Below are positions 1 to 8,934 of a stretch of DNA of 64,000 nt, in pieces; position 1 is the first letter of the stretch; each line of letters begins with the position of its first letter. Location of the stretch: assembly GCA_945893365.1 (NCBI GenBank), contig CAMDED010000002.1, positions 1 to 64,000 of the forward strand, read 5' to 3'. A program made the translations under genes and the position numbers. This DNA is from Candidatus Sulfopaludibacter sp. SbA3 (GTDB lineage Bacteria; Acidobacteriota; Terriglobia; Bryobacterales; Bryobacteraceae). The notes below the pieces were generated by a model. It had not been told where the DNA came from. It saw only the letters and a program-made list of their open reading frames with translations, and made no database searches.

Positions 1-1
1 G

Positions 2-235
2 GAGTTCATCAAATTCCTGCGACTGGCCGATGCACATTACCCAGCTGGCGCACGCATCGCCGTGGTACTGGACAATCATTCCGCACATATCTCCAAAGAG
101 ACGCGCGCCTTCCTGGCGACGCTGCCGAACCGATTCGAATTCACCTTCACGCCCAAACACGGTTCCCGGCTTAACCTAATCGAATCTTTTTTCGGCAAAA
201 TGGCGAGCACTCTGTTGCGCTGCGCCACGTCTTAA
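2..235 (+). pseudogene. IS630-family transposase, C-terminal fragment
   Basis: The reading frame is open from the window edge and carries the last two acidic positions of an IS630-type DDE transposase: the second Asp in LDNHSAH (about residue 24) and the Glu in LNLIESFFGKM (about residue 64). Intact family members run some 30-50 residues past this Glu, but here the frame stops after LLRCATS, so the 3' end is missing or frameshifted. The start lies outside the window. It belongs to a different IS630 branch from the element at 50.3 kb, whose equivalent motifs are MDNY and SLNQVER. It is most likely an inactive remnant. Confidence 0.75.
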
Positions 236-326
236 CGCCTATGGGCCTCGGTAGAGGCCGCTGAAACCGGCGGAGGGTCGAGGGGCGCGCAATTCCGTCG
301 GTAAATCCCGAACCGCAACGCGGTCA

Positions 327-1514
327 TTAATCCACTCTCTGCGCGGTTATCCGGGTTTCCTGAATCTGACGGTAAAGGGTTCTAAGCGATTCGAGCGACG
401 TCCTCAAGCGGCGAAACTCGGCGAACTCGCGGTCGGCGGCCTGGCGGTTTCCGGAGCCCTGATAAGCTTGGGCAAGACGGTACCGGGCGACGTCGTTCGC
501 CGGGTCGAGCGCGGCCGCTTTCTCGAGTAGAGCGATCGCTTGCGCGGGCTGGCCTAGAGCGATCTGCGCTTTGCCCGCCGCGATGAGCGCGTCCGGGAAG
601 GACGGCTGCAATTGAAGGGCGCGGGTAAAGTGACTTAGCGCGTCCTTCGCCTGATTCCGCAGCCAAAACATCTCCCCTAACTGATACTCCGTCGCGGCGT
701 CGTTCGGGTTGATACTAAGCTCCTTCCGGAAGTGGTCTTCGGCTTCCCGGCGCGTCGCCTCATCGGTCGAATGATTCATCAGGGCCACGCCGAGCGCGCG
801 GTGGCCGCCCGGTAAGCCCGGCTCGATTTCGAGGGCCTTTCGATACTGGGTAATCGCCGTGGCGAAGTCCGCTTCTCCTTCGAGGAACTCGCCGGCGAGT
901 TGATGCAGCCGCGCGGAATCGGGCGCCGACTTGACGAGTCCCGCGACGGCCCGTGCGCCCAGAGTGGCGTGCATCCGATAAGACAGGTAGAGGACTTCGG
1001 TGTTCGTTGGGTAGAGGCGTTCAAGTTCCGCGATCACCTGTTGCAGACGCCCGAAGTCATTCGCGCGCTGGGCGGCATCGCCAAGCAACAGTCCGGCTTC
1101 GAGCTTCCACTCGTCGCTCAACGGACTCCGAAATCCCTTTTCCAGGAGCGGCATGGCCTGCTCGATGCGTCCGGCGCGGGCGAGACTCATGCCGAGGAGG
1201 GCGTCCGCGCCCTTCAGTCCCGGTCTGATTTTGAGCGCTTTCTCAAACGACGCAGTGGCTTCGGGATACTTCCCCTGCGCATAATAGACGGTTCCGAGAT
1301 TCGCATGCGCTTCGGCGGAATTCGGATTGAGACGGAGTAACTCCCGAAACTCGCGGGCGGCTTCCGGATACCGCTTACCGGCGAGGGCATCCTGTGCGCG
1401 TTGATAGTGCGCCCGGCTGGCCGCGGGAGTGGCGGGTTGCTCCGGCGGAAGCGCGTTCAGCGCCACCGAAAGGCAACCCGCCAAGGTAAGACATGCGATC
1501 CGGAGACGGATCAC
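327..1514 (-). CDS. TPR-repeat lipoprotein coupled to the TonB-dependent receptor
   Basis: This 395-residue protein is mostly tetratricopeptide repeats, recognisable by units such as AEAHANLGTVYYAQGKYPEA and by conserved N-P-x-x repeat boundaries; they run from about residue 35 to 370. I choose the GTG at 1514 because it overlaps the receptor's stop codon as GTGA, which implies translational coupling. The open frame reaches further upstream, but only inside the receptor gene. The N-terminus is hydrophobic with LAGC at residues 11-14, a plausible lipobox, so a periplasmic lipoprotein is likely. TPR proteins act as scaffolds, and co-translation suggests service to the receptor in uptake or assembly. 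The ligand is unknown. Confidence 0.8.
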   Translation of the reverse strand: MIRLRIACLTLAGCLSVALNALPPEQPATPAASRAHYQRAQDALAGKRYPEAAREFRELLRLNPNSAEAHANLGTVYYAQGKYPEATASFEKALKIRPGLKGADALLGMSLARAGRIEQAMPLLEKGFRSPLSDEWKLEAGLLLGDAAQRANDFGRLQQVIAELERLYPTNTEVLYLSYRMHATLGARAVAGLVKSAPDSARLHQLAGEFLEGEADFATAITQYRKALEIEPGLPGGHRALGVALMNHSTDEATRREAEDHFRKELSINPNDAATEYQLGEMFWLRNQAKDALSHFTRALQLQPSFPDALIAAGKAQIALGQPAQAIALLEKAAALDPANDVARYRLAQAYQGSGNRQAADREFAEFRRLRTSLESLRTLYRQIQETRITAQRVD

Positions 1515-4500
1515 CAGCTCAACCGCACTCCGAATTGCATTCGGCGCATGGGAACCGTCCCTGCGCCGCCGAATGTTTGTGAACCGGCGAGCCCGAAAAT
1601 GCGTCCGGCGATGGGAGCGTCCACCTGATTGTTGGGCAAGGCGAGATTCGCGTGATTCAGCAGGTTGAAATTCTCCCAGCGGAATTCTATTTTCTTGCCT
1701 TCGAGAAACTCGAAGTCCTTGCCGAACGCCCAATCCGCTGTGACGAGCCTGGGACCGCGGATGATGTTCGTTCCCGCATTGCCAAGGCGGCAGCATTGCG
1801 GGACGGTGAAGGCGCCGGGATTGTACCAGCGATTACGGTTCGGTTCGGCGACGGCGAAGTCGCCGGTGATATCGGGCCGTTGGCCGAAATCGCCGTTGAG
1901 GGTGGTGTTATTGCTCACAACCGGGGTGAAGGGGAAGCCCGATTGCGCGGTCGTGATGCCGTGGAACTTCCAGCCGCCCAAGGCGAATTTGCGGACCCCG
2001 GTGACTGACGATCCCCAGCGCAGACCCTTGCCGTAGGGAAGTTCCCAGGAGTGAGAGAGCACGTAGGAGACGGCGCGGTCGTACTGTGAGAGCCCGCGAC
2101 CGTTTTGCCGGAAGGCGGGGTTGGGCGCGTCGCGGGCGTCGATCGCCTTCGACCAGGTAAATGCGGAGTTGATCGAGTATCCTTTACTGAAACGCTTCTC
2201 GGTTACCCATTCGAGCCCATGGTAAGAGGAGTTCTCGCAGTTACAGCCGTTTTGGATGGTGGTGTCCAGACCGAAGGAACCGAAGTACGGTCGGCGTTGA
2301 AGAAGAGGTCCGATGCCTGGCTGAGCGGCATTGACGTTGAGCGTGCGCCAGAGTTGGCGTCCGACGTTGCCGACGTAGGCCACGGAGACGCGGACGTCCG
2401 AGCTTAGCTGCCGTTCGATGCTGAAGTTCCAGGAGTCGACGTATTCGGTTTTGTTATCGTAAGGCCGGCTCTTAAGTAACTGGCCCGGAGGCGCCTTGAG
2501 CCGCCCGGTCGAGGGAAACTGGGGACGCGCCCCGGCGGGTGGGCCTTGCTCGATGGGGAAGACGGCGGAGCGGACGTTCGCCTGCGAAATCGTCTGCTGG
2601 GTGGCGATGGGGTACGTGGAGGCCAGGAAGTAGAAGCCGCCGCCATAGTTCGAGATGAAGAAGCTGCGTCCGAAGCCCGCGCGGATGACCGTCTTCGAAG
2701 CGATTTTGTAGGCGAGGCCGAGGCGGGGCGCGAAGTTGTTGAGGTCGGCGTTGACGTTCGCGGTGCGGGAGACGTCGCCGAGTCCGGCGAGGAGCAGGTC
2801 GCCCGAGTTCAGGTCGAAGTTGACGATGCCGCCGGGCTTGCGGGCGGTATCCGGACCGATGTAGTCGTAGCGGACACCGTAGTTCAACGTAAGGTTGGGC
2901 GTGACGCGCCAGATATCCTGAAAGTAAAAGGCGTTGCGGGTGAGCCGCTCGGACGTGTAGCCGCCGAGGATGGCGCGGTCGAAGGCGGTGGGCATGCCGA
3001 GGAGGAAGGTGGCGGTGCCCAGTCCCGATCCGGCGACTTCGTTGGTTCCGGTGACGCCCGGCGCGAAGACGAAGTTCCCGCGCGTGCTGGCGTTGACGGC
3101 GACGAACTCGAACCGGTTGCGGCGGAGATCGGTTCCCCACCGGAGTTGGTGGCTCCCGCGAATGTTAGTCCAGTTATTGACGAGCTGATGGCCCGTGGTG
3201 CGGTCGAGCCGGGGGATTCCGACGCCGCTCAGGATTCCCATGAACCAGGTTCCCACCGGACCTTGCACGTTGATGCCGGCGAGCCCCTCGGTGAGCTTGT
3301 CGCTCGTGTTGATTCCCGGTATGCCCACTTTGTCGTTGGTCTTCAGGCCGGCATCGGCCTGGAAGCCGTCCAATCGGAAGCGGATGAGGCCGGCTCGGAC
3401 TTCCGTGAGCAGGTTCGGCGTAAAGGTGTGGGTGTAATTGACCGCGGCCTGTTGGCTTCGGTAATCGCCGGTTTGCGGACTGAGGCTGCCCGCAGCCAGT
3501 CCGCCCGCTTCCTTACCGAACACCGGAGGGTTGTCGAGATGTGAGCCGAAGTAGGTGTAGCGCAGGAAGACCTTGTCGGCGTCGGAGATGTTGTAGTCGA
3601 AACGGACGTCGGCCTGGTTCGAGTCCTGGATAACGGTGCCGCCTCCCACGAAATTGACATCCGTGGCTTGGCTCAAATTCGCGCGGGGCAGGATGTTGAG
3701 AAGATTGCGGGCCACCGGATTGATGCGGCTGGCCGGGATTGAGTTATTCGGGAACTGTGCGCGGTTGGCGCCGGAGGCATCGCCGGTGAGGGGGTCGAAA
3801 ACGCGGGTGCCCAGGGCGCTGAAGTCGCCGTTCCGAAAGGCGTCGTTCGGGACGGTGGACGTGCGCTGTCCACCCTGGCGTGCCCGCGTGCCCTGAAAGT
3901 CTCCGAAGAGGAACATCTTGTTGCGCCGAACAGGTCCGCCGACGCTGCCGCCGAACTGGTTCCAGTTGAACGGCGCGACTCCGAAGCCTTTCCCATCCTT
4001 ACCGGTGTTGGGGAGTTTTTCTGTAAACGGGTCGGCGGCGAAAGTGGTGCGATTGCGATTGAACTCGAACAGAGAGCCGTGCAGGCTGTTGGTTCCCGAG
4101 CGCGTGACGTATTGGGCGACCATGCCGGCGGAGGCTCCGAACTCAGGGTCGTAGGCGGCGGTGGTGACTTTCATTTCCTGCACGGAGTCCTGATTCGGGA
4201 CGATCACCTGGAATCCGCTAAAGCAGCACGCGGTATTGGTGATGCCGTCGATCTCATACTCGCTGTTGCCGAAAAACTGACCGTGCACGATGGTTCCATT
4301 GAATTCGGACGGATTCTCGCCCGCGCCGATCTGGAACGAGTTCTGAATGACGCCGGGAATGGTGTTGTAGAGCTTGCTCAGATTACGTCCGAACGTGGGC
4401 AGCTCGCGTATTTGCTGCTCCGGGATGTATTGGCCGACGTCGGTCTTTTCGCTCTTGAGCATGGGAGGCGCGCCGCTGACGGTGACGGCTTCGGTGACTC

Positions 4501-4837
4501 CGCCGAGTTCGAGGTGGGAGTCGATTCGGATGGTCGAGTCGATGCGGAGGACAATATTCTCCTGGATGAAACGGCGGAAGCCGGCGGCCTCAACGGAGAG
4601 GTTGTAGTTACCCGGCTGAAGGTTGGTCATGATGAACCGGCCGGCCGCGTCCGTGGTGCGAACGGTGGGCGTCCCGCTTCCGGCGTTGGTGACGGTTACG
4701 GTCGCGGCGGCGATCACGGCGTCGGATGCGTCATAGACATATCCTGTGATGGTTCCACTGACCGATTGCGCGAACAGGGGGCTGGCGTAGAAGGCAGCGA
4801 CGACGATCGCAACGGAGAGAGCAGTTCGTGCTAGCAT
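1511..4837 (-). CDS. Oar-like TonB-dependent receptor with N-terminal carboxypeptidase-regulatory domain
   Basis: This outer-membrane protein has 1108 residues. A signal peptide (residues 1-24, ending ASPLFAQ) is followed by a carboxypeptidase-regulatory-like beta-sandwich (about 25-115, with the typical TDAAGRFIMTNLQPGNYNL pattern), a plug-like segment (about 125-250, including ELPTFGRNLSKL) and a long barrel region ending RRMQFGVRLSW. The size and architecture fit the Oar/Solibacter receptor expansion. Such receptors are thought to import oligosaccharides or peptides, but the substrate cannot be read from sequence. The start has a good ribosome site (AGGTGATG) and a consensus promoter upstream, and the TPR gene overlaps its stop. 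Confidence 0.9.
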   Translation of the reverse strand: MLARTALSVAIVVAAFYASPLFAQSVSGTITGYVYDASDAVIAAATVTVTNAGSGTPTVRTTDAAGRFIMTNLQPGNYNLSVEAAGFRRFIQENIVLRIDSTIRIDSHLELGGVTEAVTVSGAPPMLKSEKTDVGQYIPEQQIRELPTFGRNLSKLYNTIPGVIQNSFQIGAGENPSEFNGTIVHGQFFGNSEYEIDGITNTACCFSGFQVIVPNQDSVQEMKVTTAAYDPEFGASAGMVAQYVTRSGTNSLHGSLFEFNRNRTTFAADPFTEKLPNTGKDGKGFGVAPFNWNQFGGSVGGPVRRNKMFLFGDFQGTRARQGGQRTSTVPNDAFRNGDFSALGTRVFDPLTGDASGANRAQFPNNSIPASRINPVARNLLNILPRANLSQATDVNFVGGGTVIQDSNQADVRFDYNISDADKVFLRYTYFGSHLDNPPVFGKEAGGLAAGSLSPQTGDYRSQQAAVNYTHTFTPNLLTEVRAGLIRFRLDGFQADAGLKTNDKVGIPGINTSDKLTEGLAGINVQGPVGTWFMGILSGVGIPRLDRTTGHQLVNNWTNIRGSHQLRWGTDLRRNRFEFVAVNASTRGNFVFAPGVTGTNEVAGSGLGTATFLLGMPTAFDRAILGGYTSERLTRNAFYFQDIWRVTPNLTLNYGVRYDYIGPDTARKPGGIVNFDLNSGDLLLAGLGDVSRTANVNADLNNFAPRLGLAYKIASKTVIRAGFGRSFFISNYGGGFYFLASTYPIATQQTISQANVRSAVFPIEQGPPAGARPQFPSTGRLKAPPGQLLKSRPYDNKTEYVDSWNFSIERQLSSDVRVSVAYVGNVGRQLWRTLNVNAAQPGIGPLLQRRPYFGSFGLDTTIQNGCNCENSSYHGLEWVTEKRFSKGYSINSAFTWSKAIDARDAPNPAFRQNGRGLSQYDRAVSYVLSHSWELPYGKGLRWGSSVTGVRKFALGGWKFHGITTAQSGFPFTPVVSNNTTLNGDFGQRPDITGDFAVAEPNRNRWYNPGAFTVPQCCRLGNAGTNIIRGPRLVTADWAFGKDFEFLEGKKIEFRWENFNLLNHANLALPNNQVDAPIAGRIFGLAGSQTFGGAGTVPMRRMQFGVRLSW

Positions 4838-4906
4838 ACATCACCTCTCAAGCTGGAATTTCGTAACTACAACGAGGGAAGCATCGTCATGATGCCACCG
4901 GCGGCG

Positions 4907-4935
4907 ATTATACTGCGCGCCCCCACGCATGTCAA
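4907..4935 (-). promoter_or_regulatory. Consensus sigma-70-type promoter for the TonB receptor gene
   Basis: On the minus strand the -35 box TTGACA (4935-4930) and the -10 box TATAAT (4912-4907) are separated by exactly 17 bases. Both hexamers match the consensus perfectly. Transcription would begin near 4900, giving an untranslated leader of about 60 bases before the ATG at 4837. The intergenic stretch 4838-5018 shows nothing else. Confidence 0.75.
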
Positions 4936-5018
4936 ATTGAAAAGCTTGAAAAGTTTGGAAAATCGCCGGCTATTACGGAGAAAATGCCGGCGGTTTGGAA
5001 CCGGCTACGCTGAGTGCG

Positions 5019-6371
5019 TCAACTCCTCGCTTCTACAGCCGCGCCTTCCGCCACCATCGAAAGAACCGCCCGGACCTGATCGATTGTGAAGTCGATGTCG
5101 CTCGTCTGGTGCGCATACGAAATCGAACATTGCTTCGTGCTGAGAGGAAACATGTATACGCCCCGCTCGATCAAGGCGCGGCGCATGGATTCGTCGAGAG
5201 CCGAATTGTGGTGGAGCGCGATTTCGTGCCAGTCCACCGGAAGGTGATCCATAAAGTAGAGGCAGAAGGCCGACCCTTCGCGGGCGACGACAGCCTCCAA
5301 TTCCAGAGACGACACAACCTCCTTGAGGCACCGCTCCATCCGTTCTCCAAGGGCCGCCGTATGGCGATACACCTCGCCCGCGCCGCGCAGCAACTTTTCC
5401 ACGGTCGCGATCGCGGCGGCGGTGGGTACCGGATGCGCGTTGTAGGTACCGGCGAGCAGCACGCGCCGCGCCGGATCCGGATCGGTTAGCAGGTCCATGA
5501 GATCCTTGCGGCCTCCGAGGACCGCCATCGGATATCCGTTCGCGACGGCTTTGCCGTAAACCACCAGGTCCGGCCGCAAACCGGCGATGGAACAATATCC
5601 CCCGATCGCGTGCCGGAAACCGGTCTTTACTTCATCCATTACGAGGACGAATCCATATTTATCCGCCAGCGCGCGCAGCCCTTCGAGGTAACCCGGCAGC
5701 GGGTGGACGATGCCGACGTTCTGCAGAACCGGTTCGGAGATGAACCCTGCCACCGGATACTTGCGGCAGACCCATTCGACCGAATCGAGATCGTTGAAAT
5801 TAACGATGTGAACCAGTTTCTGGTGTTCTTCCGGGACGCCCGCACTCATCCCGATGTAGGGATACTCGCCCGGCGAGACGCGCGGCCCCAGGCGGTCGAG
5901 CGGCGTCATCACGTTGCAGGAGACGTCGTTATGCCAGCCGTTATATCCACCTTGCACGCAAATGATATGATCCCGGCCCGTAGCGGCGCGCGCGATCCGG
6001 ATGGCCTGGTAGGTGGCTTCGCTTCCCGTATTCAAAAACTGGACGGTATCGAGAAACGGGATATTCGAACAAATCAGCTCCGCGAGCCGGCCTTCCGCAA
6101 CCGTGGTTCCGGTCCCGAACAGGCTGGACCCGTCGCGCAGCGCGCGCTCGACCGCTTCGGTGACGTCCGGGTCGTTATGGCCCAGAAAGTGTGGTGCGAA
6201 TGCGGCGTGGTAGTCGATGTACTCGTTGCCCTCGGCGTCCCAGATTCGCGCGCCCTCCCCCCGGACGAAAACGATCTCGGGCGCGACGGCCCGGTTGATC
6301 GACACCACGCCTCCGGGAATGAACCGCCGGTTCGCGCGAAGAATTTCTAGGGATTTAGGATAAGCCTTCAT
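5019..6371 (-). CDS. Class III PLP aminotransferase, glutamate-1-semialdehyde aminomutase-like
   Basis: The 450-residue protein has the fold-type I class III pattern: FLNTGSEAT around residue 120 for cofactor phosphate binding, VMDEVKTGFR near 245 for the Asp that contacts the pyridine nitrogen, and YGKAVANGYP near 275 for the Schiff-base lysine. Overall it resembles HemL. However, it lies beside an N-acyl-D-amino-acid deacylase and an amidohydrolase, so a catabolic or specialised transaminase or aminomutase is as likely as a role in tetrapyrrole synthesis. It is divergent from the deacylase gene with only 39 bases between the starts. The exact substrate is unknown. Confidence 0.82.
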   Translation of the reverse strand: MKAYPKSLEILRANRRFIPGGVVSINRAVAPEIVFVRGEGARIWDAEGNEYIDYHAAFAPHFLGHNDPDVTEAVERALRDGSSLFGTGTTVAEGRLAELICSNIPFLDTVQFLNTGSEATYQAIRIARAATGRDHIICVQGGYNGWHNDVSCNVMTPLDRLGPRVSPGEYPYIGMSAGVPEEHQKLVHIVNFNDLDSVEWVCRKYPVAGFISEPVLQNVGIVHPLPGYLEGLRALADKYGFVLVMDEVKTGFRHAIGGYCSIAGLRPDLVVYGKAVANGYPMAVLGGRKDLMDLLTDPDPARRVLLAGTYNAHPVPTAAAIATVEKLLRGAGEVYRHTAALGERMERCLKEVVSSLELEAVVAREGSAFCLYFMDHLPVDWHEIALHHNSALDESMRRALIERGVYMFPLSTKQCSISYAHQTSDIDFTIDQVRAVLSMVAEGAAVEARS

Positions 6372-6410
6372 GTTGTGGAGCAGCCTGTAGAGTAGCGCCG
6401 CCGCCCATCA

Positions 6411-8045
6411 TTGTCCGAATCCCGCCAGCCGTCGTCAACCGCGCTGTCCCATGGTCTGGACAGATACGTTGACGCACGCCGAGGAGTTTTCGCACAATCG
6501 GGATTGCTCCTACTTCAGAATGCGACCCTCATCGACGGCACGGGCGCCCCGCCCTGGCTCGGTAACCTGCTGATCGACGGAGACCGGATAGCGTCGCTCG
6601 GAAATGCCGATCCCGCCGACGCCGCGAAAATCGACTGTACAGGGTTGGCGGCCGCCCCCGGATTCATCGACATCCACAGCCACTCCGACTTGCAGGTCCT
6701 CGAAAACGATCGGGCGAAAGCCGATCAGGGCGTGACGACCGAGGTGGTCGGCAACTGCGGATTTTCACCGTATCCGTTCTTAAACGATCCGTTCACAAAG
6801 GGACGCTCGGCGTTGCACGAGTTTGCCGGCGGCATCCTGTTTGGCTCGGAAACAGACTGGGGTTGGCAAAGCGCGGGGGAGTATATCGAGGAGATCCACC
6901 GGCGAGCCCGGCTTTCGAATGTGCTATCTCTCACCGGCCATGGAAGCCTGCGGATCGCTCACATGGGCCATCGTCAGGGTCCGCCCGAACCGAAAGAAAT
7001 GGACGCGATGGAGCGCGCGCTTGCCGAGTGCTTCTCCGAAGGCTCCTGCGGCCTGTCGACCGGACTGATGTACGCGCCCGGGTCGAGCGCGCCGCGCGAG
7101 GAACTGATTCGCCTGTGCCGCGTGGTTGCGAAGCACGGCAAGGTCTATACGACCCACATGCGAAGCTACTCGCACGATCTGCTGGAATCGATCGAAGAGC
7201 AGATCGACCTGGCGCGGGAGAGCGGCTGCCGGCTGCAAATTTCTCATCTGCAAACGGTTGGCCGGGCGAACTGGGAAAAGCAAGCTCGCGCTCTGGAGTT
7301 GCTTGAGCGCGCGCGCCTTGAAGGAATCGACGTCGAGTTCGACAGCTATCCTTACCTTGCGGGCAGCACCGTGCTTACTCAACTTCTCCCCCAGCGGGCG
7401 ATGGACGGGGGCATCGCGCAGCTACTGAACCTGTTGGCCGATCCGGCTGAACGCCAGGCGATCGCCCGGGCGACGACGGCGGGGATGGCGCAGGAGTGGA
7501 GCGACATATTCGTGGCCTCCGTCGGGTCGGAGCGGAACCGCAGTCTCGCCGGCCGCAGCTTCGCGGAAATCGCCGCGGAACGCGAAATAGCCGCCATCGA
7601 TGCCGCTCTTGACCTGCTGATCGAGGAGCGGGGCATCGTCAACATCCTTTCGTTCAATCAGAGCGATGAGAACCTGGAGCGCCTTCTCACGCATCCGCTC
7701 TGCACCGTGATCAGCGACGGATTCTACGTGAAGGGCCGTCCCCATCCGCGCCTGTATGGAACCTTCCCCTTCCTGCTCGGAGAAATTTCCCGACGCCGCG
7801 GATGGCTGACGATTTCCGAGGCCGTCCACAAAATCACGGCGAAGCCCGCCGCGCGGTTCGACCTCAAAGATCGAGGACGGCTGGCCGCTGGATTCGTAGC
7901 CGACATCGTGTTGTTCGACCCGGTGTTAGTCGAAGGCCGCGCAAGTTACGAAGATCCGAAAGTGCCGCCCGAGGGAATAGCGATGGTCTTCCGCGGCGGA
8001 CGGCAAATAACTCCGAATACAAGGTCCATGAATCATGTTGATTGA
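6411..8045 (+). CDS. N-acyl-D-amino-acid deacylase (D-aminoacylase) family amidohydrolase
   Basis: This amidohydrolase would remove acyl groups from N-acyl-D-amino acids. With the TTG at 6411 it has 544 residues. The metal-binding HSH motif (IDIHSHSD, about residues 88-92), VVGNCGFSPYP and ISHLQTVGRANW are characteristic of D-aminoacylases. Homology begins around LLLQNATLIDGTG, so the TTG at 6504 is an alternative start that removes an unmatched 31-residue N-terminus. No secretion signal is obvious. The end overlaps the next amidohydrolase gene by 11 bases, and the two probably act in one catabolic route with the divergent aminotransferase. Confidence 0.85.
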   Translation: MSESRQPSSTALSHGLDRYVDARRGVFAQSGLLLLQNATLIDGTGAPPWLGNLLIDGDRIASLGNADPADAAKIDCTGLAAAPGFIDIHSHSDLQVLENDRAKADQGVTTEVVGNCGFSPYPFLNDPFTKGRSALHEFAGGILFGSETDWGWQSAGEYIEEIHRRARLSNVLSLTGHGSLRIAHMGHRQGPPEPKEMDAMERALAECFSEGSCGLSTGLMYAPGSSAPREELIRLCRVVAKHGKVYTTHMRSYSHDLLESIEEQIDLARESGCRLQISHLQTVGRANWEKQARALELLERARLEGIDVEFDSYPYLAGSTVLTQLLPQRAMDGGIAQLLNLLADPAERQAIARATTAGMAQEWSDIFVASVGSERNRSLAGRSFAEIAAEREIAAIDAALDLLIEERGIVNILSFNQSDENLERLLTHPLCTVISDGFYVKGRPHPRLYGTFPFLLGEISRRRGWLTISEAVHKITAKPAARFDLKDRGRLAAGFVADIVLFDPVLVEGRASYEDPKVPPEGIAMVFRGGRQITPNTRSMNHVD

Positions 8046-8886
8046 CGTCCACAGCCATTACTGGGAGTATCCCGAACACTTTTCCGATGACTTCAAGAGT
8101 CAGGCGGCGCGCGCGCGGGGGGACGGCGTGGCAGTGGACCTCACCGTGCGGTGGGAGGAATACCACGCTGGCGCGAAAGAGGCCGGCAAGACGGTCGTCT
8201 TCGGCGGCAAGGCGCATCTGTCGGGTCTATGGGTGCCGGATCGCGTCGTCGCGAACTATGTCGCGCGGCATCCGGACAAGCTGATCGGATTTCTGTCGCT
8301 CGATCCAAGCCGTCCTGGATGGCAGGACGAGATGATCGAGGGCCACCAGGACCTGAAACTCAAAGGCATCAAGCTTCTGCCGATGTACGCCGGCTTCTAT
8401 CCGAACGACCGCCGCTTCGACTACCTTTGGGAGTACGCGACGAAGCATGGTCTGCCGGTTCTGCTGCACACGGGAACCACGTTTGTCGCGCAGGCGGTGC
8501 TCGATTGTACGGTTCCGCGGCTGATCGACGAAGTCGCAAGTCGCTTTCCCGATGTGAAGATCGTGATGGCCCATCTCAGCCATCCGTACGAGGGGGAGTG
8601 CGTCGTCACCATCCGCAAACATCCGAATGTTTATGCGGACTGTTCGGCTCTGCATTACCGGCCCTATCAGCTGTACCACTCGCTCATGCTGCTTCAGGAA
8701 TACGGCGTCTGGCACAAGTTGCTGTTCGGAAGCGATTACCCGTTCACGACGGTGACAGCGAGCTTGGTTGGGATGCGGAGTTTGAACGATATGCTGGAAG
8801 GGACCCGGCTCCCCCGGCTCAACATGGAAAAAATGGAGCAGATGTTCGAGCGCGACACGCTGGGAATTTTGGGCCTGGGTTTGTAG
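8035..8886 (+). CDS. ACMSD-like amidohydrolase (amidohydrolase 2 family)
   Basis: A 283-residue TIM-barrel metal-dependent hydrolase or decarboxylase. Visible signatures are the N-terminal DVHSHYWE (metal His pair at residues 5 and 7), a His in LLHTGTTF, MAHLSHPYEGE and the C-terminal LFGSDYPF, whose Asp normally binds metal. This order matches the amidohydrolase 2 group that includes aminocarboxymuconate-semialdehyde decarboxylase and gamma-resorcylate decarboxylase. It starts inside the end of the D-aminoacylase gene (11-base overlap), so the two are co-translated. The reaction cannot be decided from sequence. Confidence 0.85.
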   Translation: MLIDVHSHYWEYPEHFSDDFKSQAARARGDGVAVDLTVRWEEYHAGAKEAGKTVVFGGKAHLSGLWVPDRVVANYVARHPDKLIGFLSLDPSRPGWQDEMIEGHQDLKLKGIKLLPMYAGFYPNDRRFDYLWEYATKHGLPVLLHTGTTFVAQAVLDCTVPRLIDEVASRFPDVKIVMAHLSHPYEGECVVTIRKHPNVYADCSALHYRPYQLYHSLMLLQEYGVWHKLLFGSDYPFTTVTASLVGMRSLNDMLEGTRLPRLNMEKMEQMFERDTLGILGLGL

Positions 8887-8934
8887 CCTGGCGTGTGCGC
8901 CTGACGGCCGAAGTTCAGAGCGGGTGCCCTTTCG

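Noticed and set aside
2546-3544. A 332-codon plus-strand open frame
   Set aside because: It lies entirely inside the TonB receptor gene on the opposite strand and has valine/glutamate-rich mirror composition.
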